Made by a program: the position numbers and the translations under genes
Origin: SIG78 sp045585955
GTDB taxonomy: Bacteria > Verrucomicrobiota > Lentisphaeria > Victivallales > Victivallaceae
DNA: 60,127 nt
Reading direction: 5' to 3'
Assembly: GCA_045585955.1 (NCBI GenBank)
Contig: JAZMZK010000027.1
Location: 1-60,127, forward strand
The notes under the pieces: generated by a model
Databases searched by the model: none
Told to the model about the DNA's origin: nothing
Seen by the model: the letters and a program-made list of their open reading frames with translations, nothing else
Shown: positions 52,908 through 60,127 of the stretch, piece after piece
How the letters are laid out: every line of letters starts with the position of its first letter
Numbering within the stretch: the stretch's first letter is position 1

Positions 52908-52942
52908 ATCCCGGCAGTTCCAACGAGGTGCCGGGATTTTTT
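52908..52942 (+). terminator. Rho-independent terminator of rpmE
   Basis: ATCCCGGCA (52908-52916) and TGCCGGGAT (52929-52937) form a 9-bp stem, followed by a T-run. Confidence 0.92.
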
Positions 52943-52985
52943 GTGAAACGCTGTTTATTTACTCAACCCCTTCAAGGATTTTCAG

Positions 52986-54071
52986 ATGACACCCGGCGAT
53001 ATAGCTTTGCATGTAGAAAAACTGCACGCCCGTGCCCAGGAGCTGGAACAGGCGCTTGCCGATCCGGCAATTTATCAGAAAAGTGCGGAATTAAAAAGTG
53101 TATCGCAGGAACACCGCAAGCTCAAAAGTCTTTTTGAAAATTATTCACGCTGGCAAAAAGCTCTGGAGGAAACCGAAGATAATACCCTCATGCTTGCCGA
53201 AGAGAGCGATCCCGAACTCCGGGAGCTGGCGGAAGCTGACTTGGCAGCACTGCAAAACGAGTGCGAACACCTTGAAAACAAGATCAAACAAGCTCTATTG
53301 CCTGCCGACGAAAACGATTCACGCAATATTATTGTAGAAATACGCCCCGCCGCCGGCGGCGACGAAGCCGCTCTTTTTGCCGGAGAACTCTGCCGGGCTT
53401 ACCTGCGTTACGCCGAAAGCAAGGGGTGGAAAGTTGAGCTGCTGGAAGAAAGCCCCAGCGAACTTGGCGGCGTAAAAAATGTATCATTCTCCCTTGCCGG
53501 AGAAGATGTCTATATGCACATGAAGTTTGAAAGCGGCGTCCACCGCGTGCAAAGAGTGCCGGTGACCGAAGCCGCCGGAAGAGTGCATACCTCCACCGTG
53601 ACCGTGGCGATCATGCCCGAAGCCGAAGCCGTGGAAATCAACATCAAACCCGATGATCTGCAATTCGATGTATTCCGTTCCAGCGGCCCCGGCGGTCAGG
53701 GGGTGAATACCACCGACAGTGCTGTGCGGGTCACCCACATTCCCACCGGTCTTTCGGTAGCCAGCCAGCAGGAGAGAAGTCAGCATCGCAACAAAGAGAT
53801 AGCTTTGCGTATTCTCTACGCAAGACTGCTGGAAGCCAAACAAACTGAAGAAGCTGCCAAACATGCTGCCGACAAACTCTCGCAAGTCGGTACCGGCGAC
53901 CGCAGCGAACGCATCCGCACCTACAACTTTCCGCAAAACCGGGTGACGGATCACCGTTACAATATCAGCAGTTTTGATCTGCCCGCGGTTATGGAAGGCG
54001 AATTTGAGCGGATCATTGAACCGATAATCGCAATCGACAGCGAACAACGCTTTGAGGCTTTGCAGAAATGA
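52986..54071 (+). CDS. prfA: Peptide chain release factor 1
   Basis: The 361-aa class I release factor has the GGQ motif (RSSGPGGQGVNTTDSAVRVTH) that triggers peptide release and a PxT tripeptide, here PVT in VQRVPVTEAAGRVH, which marks it as RF1 (UAA/UAG) and not RF2. The N-terminal helical domain and length are typical. AAGGA precedes the ATG. It overlaps the EamA gene by 4 nt (ATGA). An RF1 gene beside L31 is a common arrangement; the usual prmC partner is absent here. Confidence 0.96.
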   Translation: MTPGDIALHVEKLHARAQELEQALADPAIYQKSAELKSVSQEHRKLKSLFENYSRWQKALEETEDNTLMLAEESDPELRELAEADLAALQNECEHLENKIKQALLPADENDSRNIIVEIRPAAGGDEAALFAGELCRAYLRYAESKGWKVELLEESPSELGGVKNVSFSLAGEDVYMHMKFESGVHRVQRVPVTEAAGRVHTSTVTVAIMPEAEAVEINIKPDDLQFDVFRSSGPGGQGVNTTDSAVRVTHIPTGLSVASQQERSQHRNKEIALRILYARLLEAKQTEEAAKHAADKLSQVGTGDRSERIRTYNFPQNRVTDHRYNISSFDLPAVMEGEFERIIEPIIAIDSEQRFEALQK

Positions 54072-54970
54072 GTAATCTGACCGCTGGCATCCTTTGCGGA
54101 CTTCTTGCCGCACTCATGCAATCGTGTTCTTATCTGGGCGGCAGAAGATTCCTTGCCAGAGAGGGCAACGCCGTACAGCTGATGATCTCATCTTTGATAA
54201 TCTGCGGCATAAGTGCGTGGCTTCTGGCACCGTTTTACTGGATGCCGGAAAAGTTTTTCACCTGCAAAATGGCGCTTTGGGTGCTGCTGGCTGACGGCGG
54301 TTTTGTGCTGGGGCAATGGGGATTTTTCAACGCCCAGAAACACATCGAATCCAGCCGCATAGCCTCGCTTTTGGGCTTGAAAGTATTGGCTGTGACGCTT
54401 CTGACCATGACCTTTTTAGGCGAACGCTATACCATTGGTCAATACGGTGCCATTGCCGGAGCCGCCGCTGCTGCCATGCTGATGAATTGGAGCAAAGGCA
54501 AGCTGGATTGGAAAGGTATGAATTACCTTTTGACCGCTCTGTTGGGCTACGCCACATCGGATTTGGGAATCCAGCAGGTCGTTAAACTCGTTGGCGGCAG
54601 CGATCCCATAAGCCGGGGGATGGCAGGTTTTACTTTGACTTACGGGGTTTTGCTGATCGGTGCGCTGGCGGTAATGCCTTTATTCAAAGTAAGTTGGAAG
54701 ATGGTCAAAGGCGCTTTGCCGCAAGGAGTTTGCTGGATATTTTCCATGTGGGGATTGTATGTATGTTTCGGCTTGCTGGGGGCGGCGTTCGGCAATGTTA
54801 TCCAGGCCAGCCGGGGCGTTATTTCGCTGCTGTTGGGCATAATTTTAAGTTATTTTTGCATAGAAGGTTTGGAACAGAAGCAGAGTTTAACGGTGTGGCT
54901 GCGGAAAACGGCAGCGGCACTTCTGATGTTCGGTGCAATAGTTTTATACGCATTATCTGCGAAAGGATAA
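54068..54970 (+). CDS. EamA/DMT-superfamily transporter
   Basis: The 300-aa protein has ten predicted membrane helices in two EamA halves, with ASLLGLKVLAVTLLTMTFLG and GVISLLLGIILSYFCIEGLE ending each half in the typical glutamate-containing position. Such permeases export metabolites or take up sugars; the substrate is unknown. It overlaps prfA and lies 6 nt before larC, so it is cotranscribed with both. Confidence 0.84.
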   Translation: MSNLTAGILCGLLAALMQSCSYLGGRRFLAREGNAVQLMISSLIICGISAWLLAPFYWMPEKFFTCKMALWVLLADGGFVLGQWGFFNAQKHIESSRIASLLGLKVLAVTLLTMTFLGERYTIGQYGAIAGAAAAAMLMNWSKGKLDWKGMNYLLTALLGYATSDLGIQQVVKLVGGSDPISRGMAGFTLTYGVLLIGALAVMPLFKVSWKMVKGALPQGVCWIFSMWGLYVCFGLLGAAFGNVIQASRGVISLLLGIILSYFCIEGLEQKQSLTVWLRKTAAALLMFGAIVLYALSAKG

Positions 54971-54976
54971 GGTTTT

Positions 54977-56212
54977 ATGGGTAAGACTCTCTACTTGGAA
55001 GGCGCCTCCGGGATCTCCGGAGATATGAGTGTAGCAGCATTGCTGGATTTGGGCGGGAGCAAAGAAAAGCTGGAAAAAGTTCTGGCGACTTTGCCCATGC
55101 ATGATGAATTCCACTGCCACATCCACCAATCAGAATCTTACGGCATAGCCGGGTGCAGCTTTGATGTGCATTGCCACGACCACCATCATCACGAACACCA
55201 TCACCATCACGAACATAGTGAAGATGAACACCATCATCACCATCATCATCACGAACACCGGAATCTGGCGGATGTATTGCATATACTCAAACACGCCCAA
55301 ATGAGTGAACGGGCTTATGCGCTGGCAGAAAAGATATTCCGTATCGTAGCCGAAGCCGAAGCACAGGCGCACGGAGTAGCAGTAAATGAGGTGCATTTTC
55401 ACGAAGTCGGTGCGGTGGATTCCATTGTGGATATTGCAGCGGCGGCAGTGCTGATCGACGACCTTGATATAACCGATTGTGTGGTACAGAGTCTTGCCGA
55501 AGGCAGCGGCTATGTGAATTGTCAGCACGGCAAACTCCCAATTCCGGTTCCGGCGGTGTTGAATATAGCAAAAATGCACAATATCACGCTCAAAACAACT
55601 TCAACTAATGGAGAAATGGTCACTCCTACCGGTATAGCCATTGCCGCAGCGTTGCAAACCAGCAATAAACTGCCGGAAAACTACCGGATAAAAGCGGTGG
55701 GTATCGGCGTAGGCAAACGGGATTTCGGCCACGCCAACATCTTGCGGGCTATGATCATAGAAAATGCGGAAAGCTCCAGTGATCAAGTGATGGTGCTGGA
55801 AAGCAACATCGACGACTCCACCGGAGAAATGCTGGGCAACGCTCTGGATAAAATCATGGAAGCCGGGGCTTTGGATGTAAGCTACACGCCGTGCTTTATG
55901 AAGAAAAACCGTCCCGGCTACCTCCTGCGGGTGATCGCTCCGGCAGAAAAGATTTCTGAAATCGAATACGCCATTTTTGCCAACACCACCACCATCGGCA
56001 TCCGCCGTTACCCGGCAGAACGCAGTGTAATGGTGCGGGAAATGGTGGAACTTGATACAACATTCGGCAAAATCGCCGCAAAAAAATGTGTCTGGCAGGA
56101 TATTGTAAAAATTTACCCGGAATACGAAAGCGTAAAGGCACTTGCCGAAAAACAACAAGTGCCTTTTATTCAAGTCTTTGCCGCCGCCATGAGTGCGGCA
56201 GCAGAACGCTGA
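54977..56212 (+). CDS. larC: LarC-like nickel-pincer cofactor biosynthesis protein
   Basis: The 411-aa protein has the LarC/DUF111 signature: LEGASGISGDMSVAALLDLG at the start, VHFHEVGAVDSIVDI, PAVLNIAKMHNI with GEMVTPTGIAIAAAL, and ESNIDDSTGEMLG in the second half. LarC inserts Ni into the pyridinium dithiocarboxylate cofactor of lactate-racemase-type enzymes, using CTP. Residues 65-95 are a His-rich stretch likely to bind Ni. Both halves are in one frame, unlike Lactobacillus larC, which is made by frameshift. larA, larB and larE are not in the window. Confidence 0.92.
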   Translation: MGKTLYLEGASGISGDMSVAALLDLGGSKEKLEKVLATLPMHDEFHCHIHQSESYGIAGCSFDVHCHDHHHHEHHHHHEHSEDEHHHHHHHHEHRNLADVLHILKHAQMSERAYALAEKIFRIVAEAEAQAHGVAVNEVHFHEVGAVDSIVDIAAAAVLIDDLDITDCVVQSLAEGSGYVNCQHGKLPIPVPAVLNIAKMHNITLKTTSTNGEMVTPTGIAIAAALQTSNKLPENYRIKAVGIGVGKRDFGHANILRAMIIENAESSSDQVMVLESNIDDSTGEMLGNALDKIMEAGALDVSYTPCFMKKNRPGYLLRVIAPAEKISEIEYAIFANTTTIGIRRYPAERSVMVREMVELDTTFGKIAAKKCVWQDIVKIYPEYESVKALAEKQQVPFIQVFAAAMSAAAER

Positions 56213-56218
56213 TTTTTG

Positions 56219-56995
56219 TTACAATATAGCCGAACCATCCCAGTCGCCATCCGTTGGAACGCCCAGAAAGCTGGTCACGGTTGGCGCTATATCAATAATG
56301 CACAAAGGCTTTTTTATTCTTTCCGGAGTTATGCAGTTATATCTTATAAAGATCGGAATGGTCATATCTTCCGGAGCTTCGGTACCGTGACTGCGGTCGT
56401 GGCCGCCGTGGTCAGCAGTTACGATCAATTTCACATCATCCGGCAGAGTTTTGACCACCTTTTCCAGATTATCCAGACAGTCGTTGACCGATTGCAGATA
56501 TTCGGGACTCATCCAGCCGTATTTATGCCCGGCTTCATCCGCCCAGCACTGGTAAAAGAAGGTGAAGTCGGGCATATCATCTTCGGCGATCATGTTCAAA
56601 ACTCTTTGCGTAATCCGCTTATCCGCCACCGCAAAGGTGTAATCTTTGCCGCTGATATAGTCCGCCCTTGCCAGCGAAAGCGGTCGCGCCAGATCCCGCA
56701 ACGGCTCCCACGAATAGAAAAATCCGCTGCGTTTGCCGCAGTTTTTCAACACTTCGCAAATGCCGTTGATCGGGCGCACTTGAGGTACATAGGTATTGGT
56801 AAGTATCCCGTGCCGGTCGGCTGCCACACTGTGAAAAAGCGACATGTGACAGGGCAAAGTTACCGAAGGCATGACCGAACGCATTTCAAGCGAATAAGCC
56901 GAAGTGGCAAGCAATTCCCGGTAAAAGGGGTGATTTATCGCCTCCAGAGCATCGGGGCGCATACCGTCGATCAGGGCTAAAAACACTTTTGTCAT
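56219..56995 (-). CDS. Alkaline phosphatase superfamily / nucleotide pyrophosphatase-like protein
   Basis: The 258-aa protein has the metal and nucleophile sites of the phosphodiesterase/pyrophosphatase branch: ALIDGMRPDAL (Asp10), MPSVTLPCHMSLF (Thr46 nucleophile) and VTADHGGHDRSHGTE. No signal peptide is seen, which is unusual as many relatives are exported. It is short compared with the usual 400 or more residues. It lies 23 nt after folB on the same strand. Confidence 0.84.
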   Translation of the reverse strand: MTKVFLALIDGMRPDALEAINHPFYRELLATSAYSLEMRSVMPSVTLPCHMSLFHSVAADRHGILTNTYVPQVRPINGICEVLKNCGKRSGFFYSWEPLRDLARPLSLARADYISGKDYTFAVADKRITQRVLNMIAEDDMPDFTFFYQCWADEAGHKYGWMSPEYLQSVNDCLDNLEKVVKTLPDDVKLIVTADHGGHDRSHGTEAPEDMTIPIFIRYNCITPERIKKPLCIIDIAPTVTSFLGVPTDGDWDGSAIL

Positions 56996-57018
56996 TTTAA
57001 GAAATCCTTATATAAAAA

Positions 57019-57372
57019 TCAACGGCAGCGGGTGATTTCAACTGCCACACTTTCTGCTGAACCGATTGCGTGGGGTTTATCCACAGTTACGGTAACGGAT
57101 TTGACCAAATCAAACTCCTCAAGGATCAATGTTGCACTGTTTTCGGCAAAGGCTTCGATCAATAAATAAGCGTTGTTTCTGCCCAGATCAAGAAGTTTTT
57201 CGGCAACGGCCTGATAGTTTACCGATTTGAAAAGGTCATCGCTCAAACCGGCAGGCTGAAGATCGCATTCCATAATTACATTAAGTTTCAAGGGGCGTAC
57301 CGCCAGCCGTTCATCCGGCCGGGTACCGATAACGGTCATAACGGTCAAATTGCGAATAAAAATTTTATCCAT
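57019..57372 (-). CDS. folB: Dihydroneopterin aldolase
   Basis: The 117-aa protein has the FolB pattern: DKIFIRNLTVMTVIGTRPDE at the start, VNYQAVAEKLLDL (active-site Tyr), LIEAFAENSATLIL (pterin-binding Glu) and VTVDKPHAI (catalytic Lys). It converts dihydroneopterin to hydroxymethyl-dihydropterin in folate synthesis. No other fol genes are adjacent. It shares a transcript with the downstream phosphatase-like gene. Confidence 0.9.
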   Translation of the reverse strand: MDKIFIRNLTVMTVIGTRPDERLAVRPLKLNVIMECDLQPAGLSDDLFKSVNYQAVAEKLLDLGRNNAYLLIEAFAENSATLILEEFDLVKSVTVTVDKPHAIGSAESVAVEITRCR

Positions 57373-57545
57373 AAAAAATCTCCCTGTAAAAAATGCCGCC
57401 GGCTGTTGATCAAAAAAACTGTTTTGCAGCCCGCTGCACTATTTCAGAATAAAATACCCATTCAAGACATTGACGGCAGCGAAAAACCACTATCAATATT
57501 TTCTGTTGCAGCCCAATGCCGCAGTGAAATAATAAAAAGCTGTAA

Positions 57546-57575
57546 ATAATGTAATGCTTTTCTCAAGAAAGTCAA
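57546..57575 (-). promoter_or_regulatory. Possible folB promoter
   Basis: On the minus strand TTGACT (57575-57570) is followed after 18 bp by CATTAT (57551-57546). It is about 170 nt before folB; the rest of the 57373-57666 gap shows no gene or strong structure. Confidence 0.4.
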
Positions 57576-57666
57576 TTTTTGAATAAAAAAAACACACAGT
57601 CCGCTATTCCCCCTCAACCTGCCATAACCAATCCAAGTCAGCTCATAGAAAGCAACAGATTTACAT

Positions 57667-58011
57667 TCAACAGGAGGCAACAGCCGCTGCCCATAAACAG
57701 AATAGAGCTGTTGCAATAAACAGCGCCGGAACAATGAAAATCCGCAACCACGCTTTAGTACAGGGTCGGGAGCGTTTTTTCAATTTTTTGTAAATCACAA
57801 TATTCCAGAGAGTCAGCAAAATCATCATTGCCAATGCCAGATAAGGAACAAAATCACAATTTATGCTCAAGGGCCACAAAGTTGTAATTACGGCAAATTC
57901 AAACCAATCTGTCCAGGTGGGGCGGTAAAAAGTCATTGCCAGATAAACCGGAGCGACCAGCAGCAGCCATATCCAACCAGTCAAAACAAAAGGTATAAAA
58001 ATAAAATCCAT
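57667..58011 (-). CDS. Small membrane protein of unknown function
   Basis: The 114-aa protein has three hydrophobic helices: FIPFVLTGWIWLLLVAPVYL, LWPLSINCDFVPYLALAMMI and a C-terminal WLRIFIVPALFIATALFCLW, with a basic loop KKLKKRSRP. I start at ATG 58011, with GGGAGG 9 nt upstream; the frame stays open to 58122 without support. It is not recognised. It follows two other small membrane proteins on the same strand after a 192-bp gap. Confidence 0.55.
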   Translation of the reverse strand: MDFIFIPFVLTGWIWLLLVAPVYLAMTFYRPTWTDWFEFAVITTLWPLSINCDFVPYLALAMMILLTLWNIVIYKKLKKRSRPCTKAWLRIFIVPALFIATALFCLWAAAVASC

Positions 58012-58078
58012 CACTTTGCCTCCCGGACACCGCATAGACGGACTGCACTGACAAATGGCAGCTGAAAAATATGAGAGA

Positions 58079-58168
58079 TTTGGGGAAGATTTGAGAATTC
58101 TTGCCACCAAGTAAATCAACAAAAACGATCAGCATTGCAGCAAGTAAGCCGGATAAATCGGACAAGTC
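58079..58168. repeat. Dispersed short repeat resembling the 48982-49122 region
   Basis: TTTGGGGAAGATTTGAGAATT (58079-58099) and TCGGACAAGTC (58158-58168) recur in the same order as the TTTGAGAATTTTGGG and CCGACCTGT units at 48982-49122. The gap 58012-58203 has no gene. Confidence 0.45.
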
Positions 58169-58203
58169 AGAATTATACTGTAAAGCCTACATATTATTTC
58201 CCA

Positions 58204-58647
58204 TCATTTAAGTTCGGCAAAAATACCTTTATCTGTCACTTTGATTTTTATATTGTCCGGCAATCTGCCGTCATAATACCATTTGATATGGTTCATTTCC
58301 ACACAATCGCTATGCCATTTAACGGCTTCTGCCTGAAACTCCTGCATAACGATAGAAGTTTTTGCCAATATTTTTCCATCGGATGACTTCAGAAACAATG
58401 TTCCGTTTTGATCGCCGCCACCTGCTATGGAGAGTGAACAGCTTAATCCCTCCACCAACGGATATTGAGCAACGAGTTTATATTTCCCATCCGGACTTGT
58501 TGCTTCGGCATAGGTTATCGGAATATTGGCAATTGTCGGTATCAGAGCAATAAAAACAGCAATGATCCCGGCAATAATGAGTTGGCGGCGGTTCTTTTTA
58601 TCTGAAAAATACTCTTTCAATTTGCCTTTTTCGCTTTGTAAATCCAT
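58204..58647 (-). CDS. Membrane-anchored protein of unknown function
   Basis: The 147-aa protein has a basic N-terminus (residues 1-22), one membrane helix (LIIAGIIAVFIALIPTIANI), and a beta-rich outer domain (YKLVAQYPLVEGLSCSLSI, ILAKTSIVMQEFQAEAVKW). It is not recognised. GGAG lies 8 nt before ATG 58647. It overlaps the upstream gene by 31 nt, so both are translated from one transcript. Confidence 0.62.
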   Translation of the reverse strand: MDLQSEKGKLKEYFSDKKNRRQLIIAGIIAVFIALIPTIANIPITYAEATSPDGKYKLVAQYPLVEGLSCSLSIAGGGDQNGTLFLKSSDGKILAKTSIVMQEFQAEAVKWHSDCVEMNHIKWYYDGRLPDNIKIKVTDKGIFAELK

Positions 58648-58964
58648 TTAATGATCTCCGAAATTATACAAATGGCAACAACTTCTGCTCCTGCAATATA
58701 ATACAGCATCCCGCCCATTCCGTCAAGTTCGCTTTGCGAAAAACCTATCAATAAAAAGACAAAATATAATCCAAACATCTGCAAATTGAAAAAGCGTTTC
58801 TGTAATTTGCAGTCAATAAAACAGTGGATAATTCCAATGATTGACAATGTTATAAAAAACAGCAAAGGTTCTCCATCCATTGTGCGGCTGCAAAACCACG
58901 CAGTCACACCTGTTGCCAGAACAAGAAAAATCATTGATAGAAGCTGTTTTGTGTTTGTCTGCAT
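58617..58964 (-). CDS. Small four-helix membrane protein of unknown function
   Basis: The protein of about 115 aa is mostly hydrophobic, with helices near LLSMIFLVLATGVTAWF, LLFFITLSIIGIIHCFI, MFGLYFVFLLIGF and YYIAGAEVVAICIISEII. It is not recognised. ATG 58964 overlaps the stop of the upstream ATPase gene by one base (TGATG), which suggests coupled translation. A GTG one codon earlier is possible. Confidence 0.6.
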   Translation of the reverse strand: MQTNTKQLLSMIFLVLATGVTAWFCSRTMDGEPLLFFITLSIIGIIHCFIDCKLQKRFFNLQMFGLYFVFLLIGFSQSELDGMGGMLYYIAGAEVVAICIISEIIKWIYKAKKAN

Positions 58965-60127
58965 CACAATTCCAAACTGTCCGGATTTAACAGAAAATCG
59001 TAAATACTCATAGTCAATATGCCGTGTTCATCATACAGCGGAGCCGGAGCGTGGGAGGTGATAACGATCTTTTTGAAAGAATCATCGATCTTCAAAAGTG
59101 ACCGGATCTCCTGTTGGCGCTTTTCTGCATCCGGAATCATATATGCTGATTGGATGTAGTAGCGTTTTGAACCTTTATTGGCAACAAAATCAACTTCAAG
59201 CTGTTTGCGGCTGTAAGTCCCGGCAATGTTCTTTTCATTAACGGTAACTTGCCCGATATCCACATTGAATTTGCGGTGGCGAAGCTCGTTGTAGATGATG
59301 TTTTCCATACTGTGAGTTTCTTCCAGCTGACGGAAATTCAACCGGGCATTGCGTAACCCCAAATCAGAATAATAATACTTCTGCGGAGTTTCGATATATG
59401 CTTTACCCTTGATGTCATAACGCTGGGCAGCTTCAAGCAAATAGGCATCTTCCAGATACGCAATATACTTGGTAAGAGTGGAAGCGTTTATTTTGGAATT
59501 CTTGACACTGTGAAAAGTTTTGCGTAATTTTTCCGGATTGACCAGACTGCCGATGGTTGAAGCAAGGATGTCCAGCAAATTTTCCAGTTCCGCAACTTTC
59601 CGGATCTTGTTTCTGCCCACAATATCCCGCAGATAAGTTTCGGTATAAAGGGCGTTAAGAATGGCGATTTTATCTTCCGGAGAAGCTGCCAATGCCACCA
59701 GCGGCAGACCGCCGTAGAGCATATATTCCTGAAAACGGCTGATTTTATCATCGTTGAAAATGGAAAAATACTCGGCAAAGGTCAGCGGAGTCATGTGGAT
59801 CTCATCGCCACGCCCCCGGAACTCGGTTATGATGTCTTTGGAAAGGAATTTAGCATTGCTGCCGGTAGCGTAAATTTCGGCATTCTTTCCAAGCAAACCG
59901 TTGAGGACGGACTCAAAGTCACCAAGCAGCTGGATCTCATCAAGCAGAAAAATGGTATCCGGCTGTTGGGCAAGTTTCTCTTTGGCAAATTCATAAAAGA
60001 GATCGGGATCGCGGAACTTTTTGTTGTCCCGTTCATCAAACGCCATTTCCACGATCTCTTCCGGAGCAATGCCATTGGCGAGCAGATGATTTTTGAAAAT
60101 GGTACGCAAAAGGTAAGATTTTCCGCA
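58964..60127 (-). CDS. AAA-type ATPase with DUF4143 (partial, 5' end outside window)
   Basis: The visible part is about 387 aa. The window edge cuts the protein at the Walker A motif (CGKSYLLRT). Walker B is IFLLDEIQLLGDFESVLNGL, followed by YATGSNAKFLS (sensor). The DUF4143 part begins near KISRFQEYMLYGGLPLVAL and includes KYYYSDLGLRNARLNFRQ and the nuclease-like end RKQLEVDFVANKGSKRYYIQ. These stand-alone ATPases are widespread in accessory DNA; their function is poorly defined. Confidence 0.88.
   Translation of the reverse strand, partial: CGKSYLLRTIFKNHLLANGIAPEEIVEMAFDERDNKKFRDPDLFYEFAKEKLAQQPDTIFLLDEIQLLGDFESVLNGLLGKNAEIYATGSNAKFLSKDIITEFRGRGDEIHMTPLTFAEYFSIFNDDKISRFQEYMLYGGLPLVALAASPEDKIAILNALYTETYLRDIVGRNKIRKVAELENLLDILASTIGSLVNPEKLRKTFHSVKNSKINASTLTKYIAYLEDAYLLEAAQRYDIKGKAYIETPQKYYYSDLGLRNARLNFRQLEETHSMENIIYNELRHRKFNVDIGQVTVNEKNIAGTYSRKQLEVDFVANKGSKRYYIQSAYMIPDAEKRQQEIRSLLKIDDSFKKIVITSHAPAPLYDEHGILTMSIYDFLLNPDSLEL

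Noticed and set aside
57462..57734. 90-aa minus-strand open frame
   Set aside because: No ribosome site or recognisable pattern; it overlaps the end of a better-supported membrane-protein gene and the folB promoter region.

Overview
The window looks like chromosomal DNA from a member of the Lentisphaerota (Victivallales-like, PVC superphylum). The evidence is a type II pseudopilin with the lysine-flanked KFTLIELLVV start and an H-X9-DG motif, a GH130 and a GH106-like sugar enzyme, a membrane pyrophosphatase, an energy-converting-hydrogenase-related complex, and two giant Ig/solenoid surface proteins. This assignment is an inference from gene content. The standard genetic code is used: the long genes read through without internal TGA. 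Most promoters I can place have a TTGNNN box, 16-18 bp, then TATATT or a close relative.

Layout. 1-3.4 kb: a LacI-type regulator divergent from a GH130 phosphorylase, a pseudopilin gene broken by one TGA, and the decayed N-terminus of an MmeI-like restriction enzyme. 3.4-10.6 kb: a six-gene minus-strand operon for a complex-I/hydrogenase-4-like membrane complex whose large subunit lacks the Ni-binding cysteines (Ehr type). 10.8-15 kb: a DUF2156 protein, RNase P RNA, a metallophosphoesterase, a GT9 and a secreted protein. 15.2-18.7 kb: the first giant repeat protein, followed by a convergent ECF sigma factor. 19.4-25.2 kb: a minus-strand glycan locus (two GT2, FkbM methyltransferase, GT9) interrupted by an AbiEi/AbiEii toxin-antitoxin cassette that lies between 74-bp direct repeats of GT9 sequence.

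25.4-34 kb: fructose-bisphosphate aldolase, endonuclease III, a GH106-like hydrolase, RlmH, a 286-bp MITE and a K+-dependent-type membrane pyrophosphatase. 34-39.2 kb: a compact plus-strand cluster (lysS, SGNH hydrolase, two tandem esterases, mntP, xer recombinase). 39.2-41 kb: a Nudix-MFS pair. 41-41.7 kb: a candidate small RNA and a second MITE. 41.7-48.8 kb: the second giant repeat protein, with an N-terminal C10-like cysteine-protease domain. 49-60 kb: housekeeping and metal genes (MATE, NifX-like, acyltransferase, rpmE, prfA, EamA, larC, phosphatase, folB), a long structured RNA, small membrane proteins and an edge-truncated DUF4143 ATPase.

Most worth following: the Ehr complex, the giant protein pair, two MITE copies with matching terminal inverted repeats and exact 8-bp target duplications, the AbiE cassette with its operator, and two candidate RNAs.
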